Below are positions 18,001 through 24,780 of a DNA stretch of 64,000 nt, piece after piece (position 1 is the first letter of the stretch; each line of letters begins with the position of its first letter). The position numbers and the translations under genes are program-made. A model generated the notes under the pieces. It saw nothing but the letters and a program-made list of their open reading frames with translations. It was not told the origin of the DNA and did not search any database. Source of the DNA: Neopusillimonas maritima (GTDB taxonomy: Bacteria > Pseudomonadota > Gammaproteobacteria > Burkholderiales > Burkholderiaceae_B); assembly GCF_003576595.1 (NCBI RefSeq), contig NZ_NQOU01000001.1:808337-872336 (forward strand), in the 5' to 3' direction.

Positions 18001-18795
18001 CTACCCCAGGCGAATTGAATTTGCCTCTAACCACGCCGTAAAGTCGTGGCTACTTAACACATGGTACTCGGCGCAGCGTTGGGCATCCCGGGCCTCGTCT
18101 CCGCACTCAGGGTGGCACATCAACACATCGCCGTCCTGCACAGCACCCAACCAGGCTTGCATATACTTCGAATAAGCCGACTCGCCACCCGTAAACCCAT
18201 ACACCCCTAAAAATCCGGCATTGGTCGCAAAGCGCTTTGCGGCAGCAAGACGAACCAGCTTTGCCGAACCCAGCGCTTGAATAGTCCTGGCTTTTAAAGC
18301 TAACCGAGTGGGAAGCCCCGGCGCATTTCTGAATCGGGTATTGCGCAGCCATGGTTGTGTCGACATACGCCCATACCGCTTGGTCATCTCTGCCAGCAGA
18401 GCATCACGAATAATGGGTAGCTGATGAACATGCAAGTGTCCGTCAATGTAGTCGGGCGTACGCCCCATCAGGTTTTCAAAACGATCCAGCTGACGCGCCA
18501 CGGCAGTTTGAACAACCGACACCTTCAGCCGATGCAAATAAGCCGCTAAAACGAGTTGATTAATAGGCATGACTGAATCGGGTTGGCCAAAATCATCAGT
18601 GAAATTAAGGTGCAGGCCCGTTTGCAGTTGCGTTGCATGCAACAAAGAAACATCGCGGCCAAAGGTCGGGCCGTCAACCAGGCAACTGGTGGCGCTTAAA
18701 CGCCCGCATTGCGCGAGCGCTAGAATAGCCGCATTTGCCGCCGAGTTTGCACCAAAGTCGTCGGCGCACAGAATCAAGGTTTTGTTTTTTTCCAT
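18001..18795 (-). CDS. ChbG/HpnK (YdjC) family deacetylase
   Basis: A 264-residue YdjC-fold protein. This family removes acetyl groups from N-acetylated sugars such as chitooligosaccharides (ChbG) or acts in hopanoid maturation (HpnK). The metal-binding motif is clear: LILCADDFGAN near the start (Asp-Asp) and DGHLHVHQLP in the middle (H-x-H). The start is put at the ATG at 18795; one at 18816 would overlap the divergent gtrA start. Neighbours are a GtrA flippase and a broken GtrB-like glycosyltransferase, pointing to membrane or surface glycan modification rather than chitin use. This link is inference. Confidence 0.82.
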   Translation of the reverse strand: MEKNKTLILCADDFGANSAANAAILALAQCGRLSATSCLVDGPTFGRDVSLLHATQLQTGLHLNFTDDFGQPDSVMPINQLVLAAYLHRLKVSVVQTAVARQLDRFENLMGRTPDYIDGHLHVHQLPIIRDALLAEMTKRYGRMSTQPWLRNTRFRNAPGLPTRLALKARTIQALGSAKLVRLAAAKRFATNAGFLGVYGFTGGESAYSKYMQAWLGAVQDGDVLMCHPECGDEARDAQRCAEYHVLSSHDFTAWLEANSIRLG

Positions 18796-18814
18796 TGAAC
18801 CCGCATTGTGAAGC

Positions 18815-19216
18815 ATGATGAAAAATACCTTAAAGCAACTCGCCTGTTTTATTGGAGTGGGCTGCGGTGCCGCCGCCACACATTGGCTGGTTGTCGTTGC
18901 GCTTGTTTCCACTTTGCACATCGCCCCGCTTTTTGCCAATGTCCTGGGTTGGCTCGTTGCATTCGTCGTTTCATTTACAGGCCACTTTCAACTCACTTTT
19001 CGCCACCAGCATGCCCCCATGTGGCGGGCGGCAAGACGTTTTTTTCTTGTGTCGGCCCTGGGTTTTGCCGTTAACGAAGTAAGTTATGCCTTGCTTTTAG
19101 CAACCACGACAATTCGCTACGATATTTTATTGGGTTCGATATTAATTGCGATTGCAGTCATGACATTTATTCTTGGCCGCTTCTGGGCATTTCGCGGGGC
19201 GACTCAGCGAGGGTAG
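18815..19216 (+). CDS. GtrA-family membrane protein (putative lipid-linked sugar flippase)
   Basis: A 133-residue protein with four predicted membrane helices, the GtrA fold. It has the usual [19 protein letters not shown] first helix, a second helix ending [17 protein letters not shown], and a basic loop (WRAARRFF) before helix three. GtrA proteins are thought to flip bactoprenol-linked glucose across the inner membrane, with GtrB making the lipid-linked sugar. The convergent gene is a GtrB-like glycosyltransferase, and the two 3' ends overlap by about 50 bases. Because that partner is frameshifted, GtrA may now lack its substrate. Confidence 0.88.
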   Translation: MMKNTLKQLACFIGVGCGAAATHWLVVVALVSTLHIAPLFANVLGWLVAFVVSFTGHFQLTFRHQHAPMWRAARRFFLVSALGFAVNEVSYALLLATTTIRYDILLGSILIAIAVMTFILGRFWAFRGATQRG

Positions 19217-20194
19217 GTTTATTTGACTCTGTCACGGACTCAAGCCCACGGCCCGCTTGTTTTCGCACAATATATACCGGCCGCCCTTTTACTTCACCAA
19301 AAATACGGCCAATGTACTCACCCAGCACGCCAACCGAAATCAAATTCACCCCGGCAAAAACAAAATAACCGTGGCCAGCGTGGTAAAACCCTGAACCGGA
19401 TCACCGTACAGCAAATGCTTAATAACGGTGAAAAGACCATACGCAAAGGAAAGCAATGAAATAATAATGCCGACCACGCTTAACAAGCGCAACGGCCACG
19501 TTGTAAAGGCAGTTAACCCATCGATGGCGAAACCAAATAGTTTGAAAGGATGGAAGCTGGTCCTTCCATGCAAACGTTCGGGTGGGTGGTAATACAAAGG
19601 CTCCGACCTAAACCCCACCCAAGCAAACAAGCCCTTCATAAAGCGGTTCCGCTCTGGAAGCATCATCAGGGCGTCGACTACCGCACGATCCATTAAACGA
19701 AAATCGCCCGCGTTCTCCGGCACGCGCACCCCACCCGGCGTGCGCATAAGCTGATAAAAAAGCTTGCTGCCGAATCGCTTGAAAGCGGATTCATCGTTGC
19801 GACTGGCCCGGACGGCATAAACCATGTCGGCCCCTTCCTCCCAACGCAGCAACATCTCAGATATTAAGGCGGGGGGATGTTGGAGGTCGGCATCCATACT
19901 GACCACCACCTGACCTTTGGCCGCAGCCAAGCCCGCACTTAAGGCCGCTTCCTTGCCGAAATTACGCGATAGTTGCAAATAAACAATTTCAGGGTGATCG
20001 TTTGCCCAACCCGACAGCAGACCGGCAGTGCCATCGGTACTACCATCATCGACCACGATGATTTCGCACGCGGGGGCCAATTTTTTCAGAACAGCCAGCA
20101 AACCTGGGAGCAACACCCCCAGATTCGCTTCTTCATTCAGGCACGGCACCACGCAGCTTATTGACTGTAAACGAGACTTCATTTGCAATGACAT
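19167..20194 (-). pseudogene. GtrB/ArnC-like family 2 glycosyltransferase, interrupted by one frameshift
   Basis: A bactoprenol-phosphate glycosyltransferase of the DPM1/GtrB/ArnC type. The first 282 codons (from 20194) contain the GT2 motifs SCVVPCLNEEANL, VVDDGSTDG, SMDADLQHPP and two C-terminal membrane helices, then stop early after [10 protein letters not shown]. The remaining conserved tail, [25 protein letters not shown], continues in another frame from about 19349 down to 19167. Relatives read ..FLxGVxLISLGxLGEY, and adding one G (TTG-GCC for TTGCC at about 19352) restores one continuous ~340-residue frame. So one base has been lost, or the assembly has an error. If real, the third helix and the cytoplasmic tail are lost. 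Confidence 0.82.
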
Positions 20195-20296
20195 GACACA
20201 TTACCGCGCTGGGTGACCCCGGCGCTGCGCTTGTCTCCAAAAAATTGTCAGGAAATTGTTCGGAGTGTACCTGCTATCGGAATACTTAAAAACCGA

Positions 20297-20326
20297 TTGA
20301 CAACGCTATGGAACAATTAATAAGAT
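20297..20326 (+). promoter_or_regulatory. Sigma-70-like promoter of the haemoglobin-nnrS unit
   Basis: A perfect TTGACA at 20297-20302 and TAAGAT at 20321-20326, separated by 18 bases, 33 bases upstream of the globin start. The -10 overlaps the NsrR-type palindrome, as expected for repression. Confidence 0.55.
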
Positions 20327-20344
20327 ATTAATAATATATATCTT
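20322..20344. promoter_or_regulatory. NsrR-type operator
   Basis: A 23-base imperfect palindrome: half site AAGATATTAAT (20322-20332), one central base, and ATATATATCTT (20334-20344). Nine of eleven positions pair. This has the 11-1-11 architecture and AAGAT/ATCTT ends of the known NsrR site. It overlaps the -10 element of the globin promoter, and nsrR itself is encoded 1.7 kb downstream. Confidence 0.7.
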
Positions 20345-20358
20345 TAAGGGAGTACGTC

Positions 20359-20766
20359 ATGACGGCGCGAGAAAACCTGGGAACCGTCGACGAAATACGC
20401 GACTTTGTTTATCGTTTCTACGATCGCGTGCGTGACGACGAACAACTGGGGCCCATTTTCAATAGCCATATTCAAAATTGGGACACCCACCTCGAGAAAA
20501 TGGTGCAGTTTTGGTCGTCGATGCTGCTGGGTACCGGCACCTACAACGGCACGCCTATGCCCAAACACGTTGCCTTACCCAGTTTAAGCGGGGAGCTGTT
20601 CGGGCGTTGGCTTAAGCTTTTCAATGAAACAATGAACACATTGGAAAACCAGGCGCTGGCACAACGGGCAGACATGTTTGCCCAACGTATCGCCCGCAGC
20701 CTCTGGTATGGATATCAATTGCATCACAACCCCGACAAACCCCTTACCGAGGTTGTCCATGGCTAA
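20359..20766 (+). CDS. Group III truncated haemoglobin
   Basis: A 135-residue globin of the trHb3 class, to which Campylobacter Ctb belongs; these proteins bind O2 or NO and act in nitrosative-stress responses. The sequence shows the helix-B Phe-Tyr pair F20-Y21 (VYRFYDRV), the LGPIF and FWSSMLLG segments, the probable proximal histidine H70 in PMPKHVALP, and the conserved helix-G tryptophan W84 (FGRWLKLF). It starts at an ATG after AAGGGAGT. Its end overlaps nnrS by eight bases, so the two are one unit under the NsrR-type operator. Confidence 0.92.
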   Translation: MTARENLGTVDEIRDFVYRFYDRVRDDEQLGPIFNSHIQNWDTHLEKMVQFWSSMLLGTGTYNGTPMPKHVALPSLSGELFGRWLKLFNETMNTLENQALAQRADMFAQRIARSLWYGYQLHHNPDKPLTEVVHG

Positions 20767-21967
20767 CGTCATGTTCATTCAGGAGCCGGGAAAGCAAAAA
20801 CCCGCCAAACCCAGCATGCGCGCATTCCTGGAACTGGGTTTTCGCCCCTTGTACATTGCGGGATGTGCCTGGGCGCTTATCTCCGTAGCGCTCTGGGTTT
20901 TCACGCCGCAATGGCTCAATATGCACATGGGCGCATTGGCCTGGCACGCCCATGAAATGCTGTGGGGGTTTATTGCCACTATTGCCGTTGGCTTTCTGCT
21001 CACCGCCAGCGCCACCTGGACCGGGCTTAACCCTATTAAGGGCACTCCGCTGGCAGTACTGGCGCTGCTATGGGCAACGGCTCGATTGCTTTACCTTTTC
21101 AGCGAACCAGTGCTGTTCATATTAGCGGGCGCCGCTGAAACCCTGTTTTTTTTATCGACATTTATCGCTCTTTGGCGCGTTATCAACCGTACGCAAAATC
21201 GGCGCAACTATGGGCTACCCTGGCTGGCCCTGGGCTTGGGTATAGCCAACGTATTCTATCTGTACGCAGCCTGGCACCAAGACTACGCCGCCTTAATGCA
21301 TTATTTCACTATCGGGCTTATTGGCATGGCCATTATCGCCCTTCTGGTTGCACGCCGGGTTATACCCTTTTTTGCCATGCGCGCCCTGCCGGGTTTGTCG
21401 CTACCCATGCTAACCGGCTGGGGGCAAGCCCAATTGGGCCTGGGTTTGCTTGCCATTGCCACGGGGCTGGTGAATCTGCCGCGCCTGACAGCCCTTTTAC
21501 TGGCTGCCGCAGGGCTCATTAGCCTGTATCAGGTTATACGCTGGAAGCCTGGCGCAGTATTAAGCGAACCCATACTTTGGATTCTCTATTTGGGTTATGC
21601 GTTTCTGGGTTTGGGTTTGGTGATTGCCGGCCTGTGGCTGGCCGGCTGGACACCCAATATCTTATCGCGCACCGCGTTGCCTGCGCACGTGATCGGCATG
21701 GGTGGGTTTGCCCTCTTGATTATTGGCATGGTTACCCGCACGGCTCTCGGGCATTTGGGGCGGCCGCTTAAGCTTGATCACAGTATGATCGCAAGCTACT
21801 GGCTTATGGTTTTTGCCGTTGTTTTTCGAATGACTGCGTTATGGCCCAGTTCGCTTGTTCCGTTTCTTGTGCATGCCGCAGCCGCTTGCTGGGTATTGAG
21901 CCTTGCACTCTATCTGTGGCGCTTTGTTCCCATGTTGATACGCCCCCGCCCCAATGCCATACCTTAA
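20759..21967 (+). CDS. nnrS: NnrS family membrane protein
   Basis: NnrS is a haem- and copper-containing inner-membrane protein that relieves nitrosative stress, probably by limiting NO-driven damage to iron complexes. The 402-residue product has about twelve hydrophobic segments. It opens with FLELGFRPLYIAGCAWALISV, followed by MHMGALAWHAHEMLWGF, the conserved His-rich motif, and later HVIGMGGFALLIIGMVTRTALGHLGRPL, another family block with histidines. The start at 20759 lies inside the end of the globin gene, so translation is coupled. An in-frame ATG further upstream (20678) is entirely within the globin and unlikely. Confidence 0.93.
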   Translation: MANVMFIQEPGKQKPAKPSMRAFLELGFRPLYIAGCAWALISVALWVFTPQWLNMHMGALAWHAHEMLWGFIATIAVGFLLTASATWTGLNPIKGTPLAVLALLWATARLLYLFSEPVLFILAGAAETLFFLSTFIALWRVINRTQNRRNYGLPWLALGLGIANVFYLYAAWHQDYAALMHYFTIGLIGMAIIALLVARRVIPFFAMRALPGLSLPMLTGWGQAQLGLGLLAIATGLVNLPRLTALLLAAAGLISLYQVIRWKPGAVLSEPILWILYLGYAFLGLGLVIAGLWLAGWTPNILSRTALPAHVIGMGGFALLIIGMVTRTALGHLGRPLKLDHSMIASYWLMVFAVVFRMTALWPSSLVPFLVHAAAACWVLSLALYLWRFVPMLIRPRPNAIP

Positions 21968-22015
21968 TTTTTAGGGTAAAACCGTGTTTATCCTTTTACC
22001 GTTATTATTTGCGTC

Positions 22016-22459
22016 ATGCGCTTAACCACCCTAACCGATTACGCCATGCGCCTGCTTATGTATGTAGGCCAGAACCCCGATCGCCTCTGCACAATCGCCG
22101 AGATCGCGTCAGCCTACAACATTTCCGAACCACACTTGATGAAGGTCACGCACCGACTTAGCGTAAAAGGTTGGCTCACTACCGTACGGGGGAAAAACGG
22201 CGGCATGAAACTTTCCAAATCGCCGTCTGAAATCAACCTTGGCGCGGTGGTGCGCGATACGGAAAACGATTTCCACGTGGTTGAATGCCTGGGCACTGAA
22301 AGCGCCTGCACACTAGGCGGCTATTGCGCCCTGACAGGCATCATGGAAGGGGCGCTGCAGCAGTTTCTTCAGCACCTCGATCAGTACACACTGGCCGACA
22401 TTCTGCCGGCCAGTGAAAAAGTCATCATGTTGATGCAATCTGATCGCATCGAATCGTAA
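22016..22459 (+). CDS. nsrR: Rrf2-family nitric-oxide-sensing repressor NsrR
   Basis: A 147-residue Rrf2 regulator. The N-terminal winged helix is MRLTTLTDYAMRLLMYVG, with recognition helix around YNISEPHLMKVTHRLS, and the Fe-S ligands are C91, C98 and C104 (ECLGTESACTLGGYC). This three-cysteine spacing matches NsrR rather than IscR. NsrR holds a NO-sensitive Fe-S cluster; nitrosylation releases its operators. It lies 48 bases after nnrS and may be read through from it, giving feedback. Its last 35 bases overlap the end of the convergent serA gene. Confidence 0.92.
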   Translation: MRLTTLTDYAMRLLMYVGQNPDRLCTIAEIASAYNISEPHLMKVTHRLSVKGWLTTVRGKNGGMKLSKSPSEINLGAVVRDTENDFHVVECLGTESACTLGGYCALTGIMEGALQQFLQHLDQYTLADILPASEKVIMLMQSDRIES

Positions 22460-23633
22460 TTGGGTCCTGTCGCAAAGCCTGCATGACCGCCTCGTTTACT
22501 TCGCCCTCAACATCGGAAATAACGTAGCCTACCGGCCCTTTGGTTTGCAATTGTTGTCGCACAATATTCAAACCATGTCGCGCCATCAAGCTGCTTAATG
22601 CGCCCATTGCCCCAGGCTCATTGCGATGAACGTGCAAAATACGTGTTGCGCCGGCAGCGTCTTGATACGGTACTTCGGGGAAATTCACCGCGCCTTTGGT
22701 TGTACCGCTTAAAGCAAAGCGCACCAGTTTCTCGGCGACTTCACGCCCGATGTTCTCTTGCGATTCCTGGGTACTGCCACCAATATGTGGCGTAAGGATG
22801 ACGTTTCGCATTCCAATCAAAGGACTCTGCAAGGGCTCATCCCGACCCTTAGGCTCGCTCGGGAATACGTCGATCGCGGCACCCGACAAATGCGACATCT
22901 GTAACGCATCGTGCAAGGCATCGATATCCACCACTGTGCCGCGCGAGGCATTAATAAGTATCGCCCCTTTTTTCATGTAGGAAAGTGTCTTGGCGTTGAT
23001 TATGTTTTCAGTGGCGCGGCCACCCGGCACATGCAGTGTAACCACGTCGGATTGCTCGAGTAATTGCTTTAACGAGGTGCATGGGCGCGCATTACCCAAG
23101 GGCAATTTGGCCTCAAGATCGTGAAAAACCACCCGCATGCCGGCGGCCTCCGCCAAAATTCCCACTTGTGAGCCAATATTGCCATACCCCACGATACCTA
23201 ACGTTTTGCCACGCGCCTCATAAGCCCCTTCGGCTGTTTTATCCCAGTGGCCATGATGCACGCGATCATTTTTCTCGGGAATGCGACGCAACAATAATAT
23301 GGTTTCACCCAGCACCAGCTCTGCCACCGAACGCGTGTTGGAAAACGGCGCATTGAATACCGGAATGCCCCTGAGCATGGCGGTTTCCAGGTCAACCTGA
23401 TTGGTGCCGATACAAAAGCATCCCACCGCACGCAAAGACGACGCACTGGAAAGCACCGTTTCGTCGAGGTGCGTACGAGACCGAATGCCCAGCAACTCAA
23501 CCCCTTCAAGCGCCTCTCGCAACTGATTGGGGGGCAACGCCGATGCATAAGTTGTCACGTCAGTTAAACCTGCAGCCTCGAATACTTCCAGGGCACTGGG
23601 ATGAATATTCTCGAACAAAACAATACGCGTCAT
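22425..23633 (-). CDS. serA: D-3-phosphoglycerate dehydrogenase
   Basis: SerA oxidises 3-phosphoglycerate to 3-phosphohydroxypyruvate, the first step of serine synthesis, using NAD+. The start at 23633 has a GGAAGA ribosome site and gives 402 residues, close to the E. coli-type enzyme (410). Visible elements are the NAD-binding GIVGYGNIGSQVG, the catalytic-side LHVPGG, INASRGTVVDIDAL, the H/E pair segment with ILTPHIGGSTQESQENIG, and a C-terminal ACT domain (RILHVHRNEPGAMGALSSL) for serine feedback. An open frame of 22 more codons upstream is not supported. The 3' end overlaps nsrR. Confidence 0.95.
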   Translation of the reverse strand: MTRIVLFENIHPSALEVFEAAGLTDVTTYASALPPNQLREALEGVELLGIRSRTHLDETVLSSASSLRAVGCFCIGTNQVDLETAMLRGIPVFNAPFSNTRSVAELVLGETILLLRRIPEKNDRVHHGHWDKTAEGAYEARGKTLGIVGYGNIGSQVGILAEAAGMRVVFHDLEAKLPLGNARPCTSLKQLLEQSDVVTLHVPGGRATENIINAKTLSYMKKGAILINASRGTVVDIDALHDALQMSHLSGAAIDVFPSEPKGRDEPLQSPLIGMRNVILTPHIGGSTQESQENIGREVAEKLVRFALSGTTKGAVNFPEVPYQDAAGATRILHVHRNEPGAMGALSSLMARHGLNIVRQQLQTKGPVGYVISDVEGEVNEAVMQALRQDPITIRCDQIAST

Positions 23634-23751
23634 CGTGTCTTCCAATACGAACAAGTGCAAAACCGCATTGTGACTCAAGCTGGGGAAATACGTTGGCACA
23701 GCCCTGCTATCGATAGGGGTAAACCCGATATCAAAACTGGCATGAAGTTTG

Positions 23752-23763
23752 CTTCATATGAAG
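23752..23763. promoter_or_regulatory. Palindrome in the serA / small-ORF divergent region
   Basis: CTTCATATGAAG is a perfect 12-bp palindrome. Two further CATGAAG copies lie on each side (near 23741 and 23770). It could be an operator for either divergent gene; nothing known is matched. Confidence 0.3.
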
Positions 23764-23813
23764 AGAAGGCATGAAGCCCGAATGCATTTTCTTTTCTAAA
23801 AGGAAGCAAGGTC

Positions 23814-24005
23814 ATGAAAAGCGCTTATTATTCTTATCGCCGCATCAACACTCACCAGGTCGCGCCGCAGTTCGCTACGCAGCACAGCGCCGCGCCCGTG
23901 CTGCCCTCGCTTATGAATTGTTATTTACCGGCGCAAACGGAATCGAGCCTGCGTTTTACACTGCGTCGACTGCTCAAAAAACTGCCACGCATTGCCTCAC
24001 ATTGA
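23814..24005 (+). CDS. Small hypothetical protein (63 residues)
   Basis: I do not recognise this protein. The reading frame opens at an ATG preceded by AAGGAAGCAAGGTC, a good ribosome site, and ends just before a hairpin at 24010-24038. The 63-residue product is basic toward the C-terminus (TLRRLLKKLPRIASH) with no membrane segment and no clear motif; it begins MKSAYYSYRRINTHQ. It lies alone between two minus-strand genes, in a 415-base space that has no other coding candidate. It is plausible but unproven; only conservation in relatives would settle it. Confidence 0.4.
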   Translation: MKSAYYSYRRINTHQVAPQFATQHSAAPVLPSLMNCYLPAQTESSLRFTLRRLLKKLPRIASH

Positions 24006-24009
24006 TGCA

Positions 24010-24038
24010 TTTTGGGTGCACCGCAAATGCACCCAAAA
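24010..24038. terminator. Terminator-like hairpin between small ORF and dnaQ
   Basis: TTTTGGGTGCA (24010-24020) and TGCACCCAAAA (24028-24038) make a perfect 11-bp stem with a seven-base loop. It lies downstream of dnaQ on one strand and of the small ORF on the other, so it could end both. The T tract is part of the stem rather than after it, so it is not a classical terminator. Confidence 0.5.
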
Positions 24039-24048
24039 ACATGAACCC

Positions 24049-24777
24049 CTATTCCTTGCCGGAGGTGCCGGTCGTTTCATACTGACGCCAGACACAAGGC
24101 CCGCCTGAGGTTTTATCAAGTGCCTCAAGATATTCACGATGTCGCTCAGCTTCTTCCGGTCCCGCAAGCAATACTTTCAAAGACGAGGCGTCGAATGAGG
24201 TATTGCCGGCGATGCCTGCAGCCGAAAATGATTTGTCATCGATATCCATTAACAGGCTGTCTTGCCCCCGCGTCATCGATAACCAAACTTCGGCTAACAA
24301 TTCGGAATCAAGCAAGGCCCCGTGCAGCGTGCGGTGCGCGTTGGATATACCGTAGCGCTCGCATAAAGCGTCCAGCGAGTTGCGTTTACCGGGGTGCAAT
24401 TCGCGGGCATACAGCAACGAATCGGTAATCTTCTCGCACAGCGTACCGAACCGAGGGAGCCCGGCCCGCTCAAGTTCGGCATTCAGAAATTTCACATCGA
24501 ATGCCGCATTGTGAATAATGACCTCGGCACCACGCACGTACTCGACCAGTTGATCCGCCACCTCATGAAAGCGGGGATGCGAAGTCAAAAAATCGGTAGT
24601 GAGCCCGTGAACCGCGAGCGCCTCAGGGTCGGAGTCGCGATCCGGATTCAAATATAAATGCAAATGGCGTCCGGTAAGGCTGCGGTTCACCATTTCAACG
24701 CAGGCCAATTCAACCACCCTGTGCCCTTGCGCAGGGTCCAGGCCGGTGGTTTCCGTATCTAAAATAATTTGACGCAT
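24049..24777 (-). CDS. dnaQ: DNA polymerase III epsilon subunit (proofreading 3'-5' exonuclease)
   Basis: DnaQ is the proofreading subunit of the replicative polymerase. The 242-residue protein has the DEDDh exonuclease residues: D7 and E9 in ILDTETTG, an aspartate in HNAAFDVKFLNAEL, and the His/Asp pair in TLHGALLDSELLAEV. Family length is about 240. In most betaproteobacteria dnaQ directly follows rnhA; here an RND efflux pair of about 4.2 kb lies between them, and dnaQ starts only three bases after the permease stop. Confidence 0.95.
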   Translation of the reverse strand: MRQIILDTETTGLDPAQGHRVVELACVEMVNRSLTGRHLHLYLNPDRDSDPEALAVHGLTTDFLTSHPRFHEVADQLVEYVRGAEVIIHNAAFDVKFLNAELERAGLPRFGTLCEKITDSLLYARELHPGKRNSLDALCERYGISNAHRTLHGALLDSELLAEVWLSMTRGQDSLLMDIDDKSFSAAGIAGNTSFDASSLKVLLAGPEEAERHREYLEALDKTSGGPCVWRQYETTGTSGKE

Positions 24778-24780
24778 CGC

